DNA of 64,000 nucleotides, from NCBI GenBank assembly GCA_051294375.1, contig CM119268.1, positions 13,415,437 to 13,479,436 on the forward strand, read 5' to 3'. Shown here one piece after another: positions 9,836-20,519 of this stretch; position 1 is the stretch's first letter, and each line of letters starts with the position of its first letter. The notes under the pieces were generated by a model. It ran no database searches. It was not told the DNA's origin and was given only the letters and a program-made list of their open reading frames with translations. This stretch comes from Paraspadella gotoi. Its lineage: Eukaryota; Chaetognatha. Both the position numbers and the translations under genes were made by a program.

Positions 9836-12425
9836 GTGAGGAAACATTCCGAGTTGGATTAGATCTCTGCTGACCCCTCAAACTGGGAAAGGAAGTAATG
9901 AAACATCACAGAGAACTGGGGTAGTTTTGAAACCTTTGAACGAGAGTTGCTGTTATATCATCCCATTCGCTTTAATTCACTTCATTTCCCCATCGCTCGA
10001 TTCCTCCAGGACGGCCCGTCTCCCCAGGATGACTTGGTGGTCATCTACAATCGCGTTCCGAAAACCGGAAGCACCTCCTTCGTGGGCGTGGCTTACGATC
10101 TCTGCGCCGCCAATCAGTTCAACGTCCTCCACCTCAACGTGACGAAGAATCAGCACATCATGTCGCTCGCCGATCAGGTTGCGGACAATGTCCCTTGGAG
10201 GATGGATGGATGAGGTTGGGAGAATGCGTGCAATGTGTGCAATGGGTGAGGTTGAAGCGACTGCTTTCTCTGCACTTGCTGTTCATTCAGAATTATCAGA
10301 GAAAGGATAATCGCTGGGACAGGTGACCTCGAGAACTTTTCAAACCTAATTTAGCGTAGCTTAAGTTAAAGTCGTTCACTCTCTCATCGATCAGATGCGA
10401 TTCGTTCAAAACGTGACGGGATGGACGGTGAAGAAACCCGCGCTTTATCACGGACACTTGGCATTCCTAGAATTTTCCCGGTGATCACCAATATATATAT
10501 AATATTATATATATTTGTTGTAGAGTCTAGGTCGAATAACTAGTTAATTAAATGAAAATCAATCGATCCATGGATCGATCAATCACGCAGCTTCGGCGTC
10601 GGCGGCGCCAATCGCCCCATCTACATCAACGTAATCCGGCGCCCTCTCGACCGCCTCGTCTCCTACTATTACTTCATGAGATACGGAGACGATTTTCGAC
10701 CTCAGATTCTCAGACGGAAACACAAACATGTGAGAGAAAAACAAGAATCTACCGTAGTGCGTAAATTCATTATACATATAATTAATATTTTAGAGAGAAA
10801 GAGAGATCAAAAAAAAGAAAAAAATACAAAGAAAAACAAGAAATAAAAAAGCAAAAGTTGAAAAACGGAAGAGAAACGGAATAAGGACAGAAAGAAAGAA
10901 AATAGTAAGACTAAGAAAAAGATCTTTAAGACTCATTATTTGTTGCCGACAGAAAGAAGGCTTTGACGAGTGCGTCCGTCGCGGCGGGGCCGACTGCGAC
11001 CCCATCAACCTGTGGATGCAGATCCCCTTCTTCTGCGGACAATCCGCTAAATGCTGGTGAGTGAAGACCTGAAAACTAAAAAAAAAAAACATTTAGGACT
11101 GTAGCGAGTAATGTATCGTCATTGTCTATGTAGTCTCTTTCGTCTTTTTGACCATCGCCTAGTTATAAGATATGCGAATTGCTCATTTTGGATAGAATCA
11201 AAATATTCCGTCAATTATCCATCAATATTCATTGAGTAGCAACAACCAGCTACACAATCTCGGATCTCTATACCCAGTAGCGCGGAGCATAAATACAAGA
11301 TATGATATATGACCTCTTGTGTCCCCTTAATTTTTTGTATTTTTCTCAAAAAAATACAATTTTTTAATAATATTTAAACATTATTTAATACAAGTTTTTT
11401 ATATTTATATAGTTGAAAAGAGTTTTAAATACTTGTATTTAGCTATATTTTATAAAAATTATTATTACTAACCACTTTTATTATATTTTTAAATTTGATA
11501 TTTTTTCCGATTTTTTTGCATCTTATCGCATTATAAAATCGATAGAACGGGAAAATTGGCCAAGCGAATTTTTAATTTGTTGATCTTAAGGAATAGTTTT
11601 ACATGTGTTTCAAAAAATTAGGAGGGCACAAGATGTCTTTTATTATTTCTTGTATTTATACTCCGCGCTAATACCCAGCGTCTCCTTTTTTTCGCCTCAG
11701 GGAACCCGGGAGCGATTGGGCCTTGTCGGAGGCCAAATCCAATTTGGTCCGCGAGTATCTCCTTGTTGGGCTGACGGAGGAGTTGGGGACGTTTATCGCC
11801 ATCCTCGAGGTCACTTTGCCGAGATTCTTTCACGGGGCTTTCAACACTTTTATCAATGGTGAGTTTTTCTGCAGTGGAGGTGGGCGTATGAAAGGAAAAG
11901 GTGGTAAAAGAATTCAACCTTCACTCTGCAGTGATGGAAATAAAAAAGGTGGAAAAATTGGAGGCATTTATGGAAAAATTTAAACATAAAAAACGTATTA
12001 TTGATAAGCGTTTTCGTTTTTCGTTTAGCACACTCCAAGATATCTATGCTTTTATTTCCTATTTGTATTATACATTTAGGAAATCGATCGCATTTACGTC
12101 GTACCACTAACAAGATCGAACCTCTTCCAGAGACTGTCATGAAAATACAAAGTTCCAGGATTTGGCAGGTATCATAATCGATCACTGCCTACTTTGTGAA
12201 GTGAAATTAAGGAAAAAACGATAAGAATATTTTGTCAATTTAATCCTTTTGCAATCCTTCTCCAAATGAGTTCCCATTCTTTTGCAGATGGAAGAGGAGT
12301 TTTACGACTTTGCCTACGATCATTTCCAGTTGATTAAACGAAAAACTCTGGAGTGGAATTCTACCGACGACAGATTCGTCGCGAGGAAACAACAGTTCCA
12401 CTACGAGAAGATTCGCCCCAAGTGA
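9690..12425 (+). CDS. HS2ST1: Heparan sulfate 2-O-sulfotransferase gene, eight exons, 5' end missing
   Basis: This enzyme transfers sulfate from PAPS to the 2-O position of iduronic acid in heparan sulfate, acting in the Golgi as a type II membrane protein. Exons are 9690-9835, 10010-10177, 10395-10480, 10591-10729, 10953-11056, 11701-11858, 12080-12168 and 12288-12425. All introns are GT-AG, phases agree at every junction, and no stop or frameshift occurs. Visible motifs are the 5'-phosphosulfate loop [10 protein letters not shown], the catalytic pair in YHGHL (His140 and His142 in the human enzyme), the 3'-phosphate segment [17 protein letters not shown], the WMQIPFFCG cysteine region, and a C-terminus ending in YEKIRPK as in insects. 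Two N-glycosylation sequons, NVT and NVT, fall where the vertebrate enzyme has its own. About 293 residues follow DGPSPQDD, against roughly 296 in human from the equivalent point. The exon for the cytoplasmic tail and transmembrane anchor was not found upstream. Confidence 0.93.
10010..10177 (+). CDS. HS2ST1: HS2ST exon with the 5'-PSB loop
   Basis: This exon encodes 56 residues from DGPSPQDD to SLADQ, including [13 protein letters not shown], the PAPS 5'-phosphosulfate binding loop with its key Lys. The acceptor is TTCCTCCAG and the donor GTTGCG, both phase 0. The sequon NVTK corresponds to the first glycosylation site of the vertebrate enzyme. Confidence 0.95.
10395..10480 (+). CDS. HS2ST1: HS2ST exon with catalytic YHGH
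   Basis: The 86-bp exon encodes [10 protein letters not shown] followed by [13 protein letters not shown]. The two histidines of YHGH are the essential catalytic pair of the family. The intron before it is 217 bp; the donor GTGATC splits an Arg codon after two bases. Confidence 0.93.
10591..10729 (+). CDS. HS2ST1: HS2ST exon with the 3'-PB loop
   Basis: The 139-bp exon encodes [18 protein letters not shown] and then [19 protein letters not shown], the 3'-phosphate binding segment and following helix. Family members usually have Asp or Lys at the second residue after IR; here it is Arg (IRRP). It ends in phase 0 before GTGAGA. Confidence 0.95.
10953..11056 (+). CDS. HS2ST1: HS2ST exon with paired cysteines
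   Basis: The exon encodes [17 protein letters not shown] and [17 protein letters not shown]. The spacing of these four cysteines matches the disulfide-bearing loop of 2-O-sulfotransferases. The final Trp codon is split two plus one across the 644-bp intron that follows. Confidence 0.94.
11701..11858 (+). CDS. HS2ST1: HS2ST exon, [10 protein letters not shown] region
   Basis: The exon encodes [29 protein letters not shown] and LPRFFHG, all near-invariant blocks of the family. The acceptor is TTCGCCTCAG; the donor GTGAGT follows the first base of a Gly codon. Confidence 0.95.
12080..12168 (+). CDS. HS2ST1: HS2ST exon, NRSHLRRTT region
   Basis: The 89-bp exon encodes [11 protein letters not shown], aligning with the family's KSHLRKTT block, and ends with SSRIWQ. 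The acceptor ACATTTAG and donor GTATCA are in phase with both neighbours. Confidence 0.9.
12288..12425 (+). CDS. HS2ST1: HS2ST terminal exon and stop
   Basis: The exon encodes [20 protein letters not shown] and ends with [11 protein letters not shown] then TGA at 12423-12425. This C-terminus is close to the arthropod consensus. A possible polyadenylation signal AATAAA lies at 12489-12494, 64 bp after the stop. Confidence 0.94.
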   Translation: MEEEFYDFAYDHFQLIKRKTLEWNSTDDRFVARKQQFHYEKIRPK

Positions 12426-12488
12426 CGCAACAGATGCGTCGTAGAAAAAAAAAGGGGCGTTGCCTATCTAAAAAAAAATGTGCTACAA

Positions 12489-12494
12489 AATAAA
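12489..12494 (+). terminator. Candidate polyadenylation signal of HS2ST
   Basis: A canonical AATAAA sits 64 bp downstream of the stop codon. It is the first such hexamer after the gene. The surroundings are A-rich, so chance is possible. Confidence 0.45.
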
Positions 12495-12587
12495 TGAAAA
12501 AAAATGTTTGACGCTTCTCAGATTCTACCGACGGACGGAGTCGGTCATTAATTCGATCTCGAGAAAAAATGACATATTTAATAAGTA

Positions 12588-12597
12588 NNNNNNNNNN
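12588..12597. other. Assembly gap, 10 N
   Basis: Ten undetermined bases separate the HS2ST 3' flank from the zinc-finger gene, so the distance between the two genes is not fixed. Confidence 1.
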
Positions 12598-13000
12598 CAT
12601 ACGTGCTAAGTTCCGTATTTTGGTCTCGACGAGATGGCATAAATTGTCAATCTAAAAACTATTCGTTGATGTCCATTGAGTATAACCATGATTGATTACC
12701 TGGACCGGCATTATATAAAAATTTGAACATACTTTGTAATATCACCATGTTACTGTGTTGCAATTATACTTTTCTTTAGAAAAAACGTGATTATACATGA
12801 TTTTCCATGTACTTGTCTTTTTTGTTTTTGGGGAAAAGGATTCTAGTGAAAGCGGCATCTGCAGTCAAGTTTGGTTTAAAAAAGATTTTCGTCGATAGGT
12901 TCATTAAATCATCAAAATTCTAATTTCTATACCTTATAAATTTCTACTACCACGCTAATGATTCATATTAAAATTTCGCAAATATTAATTTGAAGTTTTG

Positions 13001-13399
13001 TCAATCGTGTCTCTTCATATGAGCTTTTAAGTCAATATATCAGGACCAGAGTAGTCGCACATAAGACATTTGTACGGCTTAGTTTTTGTCTTTTCTTTCT
13101 CATGCACCAATTTGTGCCTGTCCAAATTTCCTTTGCTTTTCGTCGCGTAACCACATATTTCGCAGACAAAGGGATTTTCCCCCGAGTGACGCAACATGTG
13201 ATTTTTAAGAGTTAAGCTTGTCGACAAACCAGCATGACAAATTTTACATTTATATGGTCTTTCTCCGGTGTGACTTCGATGATGAAGGTCGATTGCCATT
13301 TTAGTTCTCGCTGCGTAGCTACAATATGAACATTTGAAAGTTCTCTCCGGCTTAGGGAATCCCAAATGTTTCCTCTGTTTGTGCGCTGTTAGGTGGTGC
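13001..13399 (-). CDS. Zinc-finger gene exon 2
   Basis: The exon encodes the second half of finger 1 and fingers 2 to 5. Cys/His spacing is regular in fingers 2-4. A single-base loss near 13028 shifts finger 5, and the shifted frame ends with a sensible stop at 13001. Confidence 0.88.
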
Positions 13400-14233
13400 C
13401 TGTACACAGGTTGGTTCAGTTGAAATAGAATATTTATTAATGATGATATTCAATCATCCTTTATTCCTTTTTTTTTTATTTAATTTTATTTTATTTTACG
13501 TTTTTCCCTATCTGTTATGTTTTTATATCTTCTTTTTTCTCTTAGGATGTTTTATACATACATGTACGACGTACGTGTACCTGTACGACCTGTACGCGTA
13601 CATGTGCGTACGATTTGTACGTATAACACTCATATTATGATAATCCTTTCTTTTCGTTGAGTTTTGATGTTTAGCGAAAACATATTAGATATGCGTACCC
13701 AACGGAACCAACCTATAGTAGGTTACAAATATACATTTGTCGCAATTCCATTTTTTAACTCCTTTTGAATCAAATACGAAGTTCGCTTTCGGCGAGTTTA
13801 AGTTGTTGCCACTTTTGGTTTTACTCGAAAGAGAAACTGATTCGTCTCTTTTTTCGACTTTTGGATTGAACGGTTTTTCGGGTGAAACAGTTGGGACAGC
13901 TGTGAATCTTGCTGAGCGTCTAGGCCGATTCCGTTCAGCTTGACCGTTTCCCATTCGGATCTTTTGATTCTCTTCGGTGTTCGACTCCCCGGGAGTTTCG
14001 CCCTCTTCGTCGGAGACGCTGTTTGTGTTGACCGTGCTTACTGTCGTTGCTTGACTTGTTGTTTTCTTGCCAGTTTGTTCGTTCGCATCCTCGTCCGTGT
14101 AATCCTTATGAGACACGAAGACAACATCGTTTCTCCCTTTCACGCTGTTCATGAAATCTTCGCAAGCTTTGCAGTGGTAATGAGCCACCTTGTCGGTCGG
14201 GGCGAGCTCGTCTTTGGTCAGATCCTCCTCCAT
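13001..14233 (-). CDS. C2H2 zinc-finger protein, two exons, frameshift in last finger
   Basis: Exon 1 runs from ATG at 14233 down to 13713; exon 2 from 13399 to the TGA at 13001-13003. The junction (donor after CTACTATAG, acceptor CTGTGTACAG) restores a finger that the intron splits. The protein is about 306 residues: an acidic, Ser/Thr-rich N-terminus, then five C2H2 fingers from about residue 164. These begin CDKC, CSYC, CKIC, CEIC and CLMC; their second halves include HLTAHKQRKH, HHRSH, HMLRH, HKLVH and HMKRH. Linkers include HTGERPYKC. This is a typical nuclear DNA-binding factor; I cannot assign the subfamily. The last finger is broken by a one-base frameshift near 13028: the uncorrected frame stops at GPDILT, while the other frame reads YIDLKAHMKRHD and then stops. 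I think a sequencing indel is likelier than a real truncation. Confidence 0.88.
13553..13625 (+). repeat. GTAC-rich cluster in the zinc-finger intron
   Basis: The tetramer GTAC or CGTAC occurs more than eight times in 70 bp (TACATGTACGACGTACGTGT and onward). It is self-complementary at many offsets. Confidence 0.7.
13713..14233 (-). CDS. Zinc-finger gene exon 1
   Basis: This exon has 173 codons plus two bases from a true ATG. It begins MEEDLTKDELAPTDK, contains a lone CxxC (HYHCKACEDF) and a long low-complexity acidic/Ser-Thr stretch, and ends inside finger 1 at CIFVTYYR. Confidence 0.85.
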
Positions 14234-15139
14234 ATTTGGGAAATATCCTTCAAATTTAAAAAAAAGGGTTATAAATGTTTTTTTTTAATGTTTTATGAAT
14301 AACTCAATGCAACGACGAACAAAATGACACAGAAATAACACAGAATAAATGTAATATTTTTCTTGACGGGTGTAGAATAATTAGCAAAATAAGTGACGTG
14401 TGATATTTCTTTTCAGTGGTGCAAAAGCAAAGCGACGGATGATCATTTATGACGAAAATTTTTAATTTCTAATTTTTTTATTTTCATCCAGTACAGCTTT
14501 AGTTCCACTTTACAATCAAGTGACGGACTGGCAGTTTCGAAATAAAAACTCGTTTAGAGGGCGCTAGGAACTCCAATTTCAAGCCCGATTCTAATCGAAA
14601 CAAAATGTACTTACTTAAAGTAGATTTTGAGGTCCTCGGACCCTGTCTTTGGTAAATGTCAATGTATAAACTTAAAAATAGGATAACATTGGATTTGTAA
14701 CGGGTGTAATATTATGATGTGAAATCCAAACGCGCAATAAGATATATATTAATCTCTATGATTTAAAAGCTTTTATAGGCATAATCCCGAGATGCTAGTA
14801 ACTTTCGTAAAATAGTATATACGATCTTTCTTTCTCGTTGATTGCTTTTGATTGATACAATTACAAGCGAAATTAAATGTACGTAGTTGTTGGCGAAACA
14901 AAGACGAAATTATTAGAATTTATAATTGATATGTACAGAACATAATTTTTTCCTTTAAAAATAAAATTTAAATTAAAATGTTGCGTGATAAAGAGTCTCT
15001 GGAGGTTTGGTAGGTGATTGATGAGCAGAGACTGAACTAATGAGAGGCTTTTAATGATCCTTAGTTAATTCTTTTATTTTAAAGTCATGGTGTGCAGGAG
15101 CTTTTTAATTCTTTCTTTGTTTCCTCAACTTTCTTTTTT

Positions 15140-15231
<92 letters not shown>

Positions 15232-16142
15232 TCCCCTTCAAAGAGCAACGTCCCTTACGAGAAAAGAAATGATTTGTGTGGGAAGGGATTTCGTCCTTCT
15301 AGTCGTCGTCTGGTCGCCCTCGCTCCTCCATTACGTCAATAGCCGCCCTCCCTCCCTTTGCTTCAGAGGCTCTGGCATTTTGCAGAAACTGCAAGAAAAC
15401 TGAATAAGAAAAAAAAAGATTTCGTCTCATATTGAAAACGGAATTTTTTTAATATTGTTAACTCAGCAGATTCGAGCGAGCTGGCGACGGAGACGGCGAT
15501 AAACATCGAATACTGTTAAATTGTTAATTACGCTCTTTCTTCTATTAAAAACAAACCTTTAATCCACAAATCGAGCATGTTGACGCTCGGACTTCCGCAC
15601 AGACGTAATTTCCGGTTAAGAACCCTGGCGACGCCGCCGCCGCCGACGACGCCGGCGATTCGCTTCCACGACGTGGAATCCCTCGTCGACGCCCACAGGC
15701 GCCGACGACGCCGTCGAAGGCGTCAACCTCGCTTCGACTTTTGGGCGCCACGGGAAGCGTTGGCGCCGTGGCACCGCGACGCGGAAGTCGGCGCCAGAAA
15801 CGGACGTGGAATTTTTACGCGTGAATCTCGTTGGTCAGCGACGAAATAAGAAAATTGTCTTCTCCGAAAAAAACACGATCTCACTGAAAAACTATTATTT
15901 AAAAAAAATTGGTGCCCTCATTCTGGGTCAGATTGACCTGGATTCCATCTCACATCTCGATTTTCGAAATTTAACGAATTTTAAGGAACCGTTGGAAAGT
16001 GAAAGACTCACCAACGTGTGAACTCTAATGGCGAAAGATTCGCCGACTAGTGAATCTTTTTCCAGTATCACTACTGTCTCTCGTCTCGCCGACCTTCGTC
16101 TGACTTTGAATTTTCAAGGAGATGAGAAACGGAGGAGGGGTT
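14234..16142. other. Zinc-finger 5' flank and a GC-rich island
   Basis: 14234-15080 is AT-rich with nothing seen. 15590-15830 is a sharp GC-rich island in which several frames are open (one reads PQAPTTPSKASTSLRLLGAT); it could be an exon or CpG island, but nothing is recognised. Confidence 0.5.
15138..15233 (+). repeat. (TTTC)n microsatellite
   Basis: About 23 perfect TTTC units; the longest tetranucleotide tract in the window. Confidence 0.97.
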
Positions 16143-16165
16143 GTCTCTCTCTCTCTGTCTCTCTG

Positions 16166-16218
<53 letters not shown>
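16143..16218 (+). repeat. (CT)n tract with CTGT interruptions
   Basis: CTCTCTGT units pass into pure CT. It immediately precedes the ORF at 16246. Confidence 0.95.
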
Positions 16219-16220
<2 letters not shown>

Positions 16221-16245
16221 AGGACGAATCTTGTATGCGGCGCTG

Positions 16246-16551
16246 ATGATATCCATTCCCATTTTCGGAGACGTCGTTTCTGTGGAAATCAAAGACTTAA
16301 AAACTTTTACAACTTACACTGGTTGTGGATTCTCTTCATATTCTCCGGGATATGTTCAGCAAACTTTTGAAGATAATTATCACAAACTATTGTTAGTATT
16401 CTGGACAGTGGACAAGAAGAAAATTAGCGATATGTGTATGTTTGGATTTGCTTCTGATATTCGTGCACAAATATGCTATTTATTGCAAATTTCACTTCGT
16501 CTCTTGATTATTAATTCACCAAGTAAAGAATTTGTTTTATTTTCAATTTGA
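16246..16551 (+). CDS. Uncharacterised 101-residue ORF
   Basis: This open frame starts at an ATG just after a CT tract: MISIPIFGDVVSVEIKDLKT, then TTYTGCGFSSYSPGYVQQTF, HKLLLVFWTVDKKK and a TGA at 16549. Composition is balanced and not repeat-derived. The ORF may be an exon, since a GTGTAT lies near 16434. It has no clear signal peptide and no recognised family. Confidence 0.3.
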   Translation: MISIPIFGDVVSVEIKDLKTFTTYTGCGFSSYSPGYVQQTFEDNYHKLLLVFWTVDKKKISDMCMFGFASDIRAQICYLLQISLRLLIINSPSKEFVLFSI

Positions 16552-17059
16552 TTACATGAATAGAAAAATTTGTCACTTTTTTTGCAATGGAAATATTTAA
16601 GACAGTTTGTGATTTTCAATTGAGCAATGAGAATTGAATATTTTCCTGACCTGTTCGCATTTACGCAACGCAACGTTATGTCGCCAAAAATATTTTCTTT
16701 TTTCAATTCATTTGCTCCGACAGTTCTACTTTTACTTAACAATTTAAAACAAATTTCAAATAGAAAATTACTAATCACAAGGAAACGCCGAAAATGATTA
16801 ATTGCTCTGCGAATCTACTCGAGAGGTTTGCGTGCCGCTAGGGGAAATAAAACACCAGCCCGACATCCAAGATTAACTCTTTTTAAAGTTCATATAATAG
16901 TTATAGTTAATAGTTATATTTCTCGATGCAGATTTGATATAGTAAAAAGTAATACCAAAATAGGACTACGATAATATCACATACGCGGCCTTTATTGGGT
17001 GAAGAATTTTAAAACAAAGGGGAAAAATCTTAAAAGCATAAGGATCAAGCCATGATGAT

Positions 17060-17600
17060 ATGAGTCGGCAGGTGAAAGACTGTGGAAAATATTTGTTATT
17101 CATTTGAAAAGGATTTAGAAACAAGATTATTGGGTGGCAAATTAAGTGGCAGATTGGGAAGTTTTAAAAAAAGAATCTTATTGGTAATGTACTGGGTACA
17201 TTAAATGAGTGATGGGACTGTAGAGTGGGGAAACTTAATTAAACGGGCAGTTAAAATTTGGCTATTGGAACTTATTTAATCATGAGGGTATCTCGATTGG
17301 TATTTGCTATTCAGTATTGAGGACCACATATCTATATCTTTTGTTTATTAGCGTCTGTTTTGTTATTATTAATATAGGTTTGAGTATTTATTAGCGTCTC
17401 ATTTTGTTTTTAGCGTCTCTTTGTTTTTAATTAGCGTCTTTTGTTTTTATTAGTGTCTTTCTGTTTTATTAGCGTTTTATTAGCGTTTATTAGCGTCTTT
17501 TGTTTTTATTAGTGTCTTTATGTTTTTAGCGTCTTTGTTTTTATTAGTGTCTTTCTGTTTTAGCGTCTTTTGTTTTTATTAGTGTCTTTCTGTTGATTAT
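17060..17600 (+). mobile_element. Second LINE 3' end, with expanded TTAGCGTC tail
   Basis: From GTCGGC at 17062 the sequence matches 22674-23040 closely, with small indels: AAAGACTGTGGAAAATATTT, TGGGTGGC, GTACTGGGTACATTAAATGA and ACCACATATCTATATC are shared. The start abruptly inside ORF2 fits 5' truncation. The tail is expanded to about ten copies of TTATTAGCGTCTTTTGTTT-like units at 17388-17590. Confidence 0.7.
17388..17590 (+). repeat. LINE-tail minisatellite, TTAGCGTCTTTTGTTTTTA units
   Basis: Units of about 18-22 bp alternate TTAGCGTCTTTTGTTTTTA and TTAGTGTCTTTCTGTTTTA. The LINE copy at 22965-23040 has only three to four units, so the array expanded in this copy. Confidence 0.75.
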
Positions 17601-18323
17601 TATTTAAAAATATGTGTATGTGTGTATATATATATATATATATTTGATTGTAGTTTTTTATTTCTATTAATAGCGTTGTGGTCCCTCTGCCCTTTACTTT
17701 AACACATTGTAAATTATAAATTTTTGGGTATATGTATACTACACTAAGCATTAATACTTATAATGACGTTTTATAAAATAAAACCATGAGTCGTTTACGT
17801 TTTTCGTTTTACATTTTACGCATTAACACTTTTTATACTAGACATTTTTTGTTTTTTACTTTAAACACTTTTTTACTTTTTCGGTTTTACGATTATAAAA
17901 ATTATTTTAAAAAAATCCTAGTTTTGCCCTTTACTTTAACAATTATAATTATACATTTTAGGTATATTTCATTTATGCTTTATATTTTTTCTTTTGTTCT
18001 TTTTTCATAATTTTTGTTTTTGTTTTTACTTTTTATTAACGTTGTTTTTTTTTATGCTTTATATTTTTTTGTTTTTGTTTTTGTCTTGAGTCCATTTAAA
18101 CGTTTGTGTCTTTTGTTTTTTTGATGTTTTTTTTGTTTAAAAAATTTGAATTTTGAACGTTTCTTATGAATTAGTTCATAACATTTTATTTATGAGTCAA
18201 TTTAAACGTTAGTGTCTTTTTTTTTTCTGTTGAATTTTAATAGTTTAGTTTTACTTGTTTACTGCTTTCTAGTTTTTTACACTGATACTGTTTTTGATTT
18301 TGTCAATACTGTTTTTGGTATTA

Positions 18324-18325
<2 letters not shown>
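17600..18325. other. T-rich degenerate repeat region
   Basis: Paired words such as CCCTTTACTTTAACA (17690 and 17930), TTATGCTTTATATTTTTT (17973 and 18053) and ATTTAAACGTT(T/A)GTGTCTTTT (18095 and 18199) suggest old duplications. No gene. Confidence 0.6.

Positions 18326-18364
<39 letters not shown>
18326..18364 (+). repeat. Poly(A) run of 39
   Basis: A run of 39 A follows TATTAAT and directly precedes the first AACGAGTTCAG module, as a retroposed poly(A) tail or fusion point might. Confidence 0.95.
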
Positions 18365-18365
<1 letters not shown>

Positions 18366-18846
18366 GAGTTCAGTTTCTGCACTGACTGTACAGCGGCCTT
18401 CAAGCAGCTGTCCAGCTTTTTCTCTCTTTCTCTCTCTTTCTCTTTCTGTCTCTTTCTCTCTTTTCGATCTCTTGCGTGATCGTTCTTTTTTTGAAAAATT
18501 ATGATTATGTTTTTCTTTCTAAAAACTTTTATTCGGGGCTTTTTTTCTCAATACAAAATCCTAAATTTACATCCGAGATTTTCGTGGATACATTTTTTAA
18601 AAAAGTGAAGAATAACTTATATTGACATGCATTTTCACATATAAATCAGCTAATGTGACTATTATATATGCAGCACTTTCTGAATCGTTTAAAAACGAGT
18701 TCAGTTTCTCTCTGTCTCTCTTTGTGTGCGATCTCTTGCGTGATCGTTCGTTTTTTGAAAAATTCTGATTATTTTTTTCTTTCTAAAAAACATATATATT
18801 TGATCAGGCGCGGCCTTTTCTGAATCGTTTTAAAAAAAAGTTCAGG

Positions 18847-18876
18847 CTCTCTCTCTCTCTCCCTCCGTCTCCCTCC

Positions 18877-18917
<41 letters not shown>
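18847..18917 (+). repeat. (CT)n tract in module
   Basis: Includes two CCCTCCGT units; belongs to the AACGAGTTC module family. Confidence 0.95.
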
Positions 18918-18923
<6 letters not shown>

Positions 18924-19286
18924 ACAAAAAAAAAAAATTATTCCCTTTGTTTTACCACCGTTTTTTGAAAAATTCTTATTTTTCTTTCCTTCTAAAAACT
19001 TTTATTATCGCCATTTATTCCGCGCTTCTTTCTCAATACAAAATCCCAAATTTACATCTGAGATTTTCGTGGATTTTTTTGAGAAAATGTGAAGAATAAC
19101 TTACTTGACCTGGATTTCGTGGCCGTTGCGGGGGCAACGAGTAAACAATGTCGAGGAACATGACCTGATAACGCGTTTTGATGGCAACGGAAACGTTACG
19201 TGTATAAAAAAAATCAACTTGACCGAGATCACGCCGATATAAACAAGAGTGACCTAATATTGCGTATCGTTGGCGGGAAACTTTCT

Positions 19287-19380
<94 letters not shown>
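19287..19380 (+). repeat. (CT)n tract in module
   Basis: About 90 bp with a single TTT interruption, followed by T10ACA10, a boundary repeated after two other CT tracts of this array. Confidence 0.95.
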
Positions 19381-19385
<5 letters not shown>

Positions 19386-19432
19386 TTTACAAAAAAAAAA
19401 TTTATTCACTTGTAAACGAGTAAACGAGTTCC

Positions 19433-19478
<46 letters not shown>

Positions 19479-19515
19479 CTATCTGTCTCTCTCTCTCTTT
19501 CTCTCTTTCTATCTC
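19433..19515 (+). repeat. (CT)n tract in module
   Basis: Starts directly after CGAGTTCCGG and ends before TTTTTTTTGTACAAAA. Confidence 0.95.
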
Positions 19516-19693
19516 TTTTTTTTGTACAAAAATAATTTTTAGTCACCTTTTTTTCACCCTCCGTCATTAAACGAGTTCCGGCTCTCTCTATCTCTCTCTC
19601 TCTCTTTTTTTTTTTACAAAAAAAAATTTTTTAGTCACTTTTTTTTCACCAGGCGACAGAGTAAACGAGTAAACGAGTTCCGGCTCTGTTCAG

Positions 19694-19694
<1 letters not shown>

Positions 19695-19750
<56 letters not shown>

Positions 19751-19751
19751 A
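19695..19751 (+). repeat. (CT)n tract in module
   Basis: Preceded by CGAGTTCCGGCTCTGTTCAG and followed by GTACGATCGTTCG. Confidence 0.95.
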
Positions 19752-20436
19752 ATGTACGATCGTTCGTTTTTTGAAAAATTCTTATTATTTTTTCCTTCTA
19801 AAAACTTTTATTATCGCCATTTATTTTTTTACTCTATACAAAATACCAAATTTACATCCGAGATTTTCATGGATTCATTTTAGAAAAAAATGCAGGCAAT
19901 GTCACATGTACATCAGCTTGCTGCTGTACATATAGCTGCTATATGTCCGGCAATTGTGCGGCTTAATTTAATTGCATATATAACTTTCAACAAAAAAAAA
20001 ATTTTTGTTTTTGTTTATTACTGTAACTTTGGACCGGTCGGCCCACTATTGGCAAATTATATCTAAAATAGGAGTTGAGAAGAGAGATATTGTCAAATTA
20101 AACATTACTTTTTTTGTTATTCTAACAATTTTTAAAATTTTAAAATTGGAAATTTTTTTTAGTGTATATTATTAATCATTTTTATTTTTTTTAAAATAAT
20201 AATTATTGAGTTGGGATAAATATTTATAAATTAGTTAAATATGCAAATATGAAATTTGACCTCGGTCTGGTTTCTTCTTTAAAAAAAGAACAATCTAAAA
20301 TTTCATTCAAGATTAAACTTTTTTAAGATGAGGACATAAAATTTTTTTTGATAAGTAAAAAAAATATTAGAAAGGAAAAGAGTTCGTCCCTACTCAGATA
20401 CGTCGAAAAACGAGTTCAGCTCTGCAGGGCGGTCCA

Positions 20437-20450
20437 GCTTCTCTCTATCT

Positions 20451-20513
<63 letters not shown>

Positions 20514-20519
20514 CTCTCT
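20437..20519 (+). repeat. (CT)n tract in module
   Basis: Preceded by ACGAGTTCAGCTCTGCAGG and followed by TTTTCTTCTATTTATTCCGCC. Confidence 0.95.

Noticed and set aside
11100-11690. Possible extra HS2ST exon in the 644-bp intron
   Set aside because: The Trp codon joins perfectly across the intron and the sequence is AT-rich without a usable frame.
15577-15849. GC-rich open frames as a gene
   Set aside because: Several frames on both strands are open at once because of composition; no splice-supported choice and no family.
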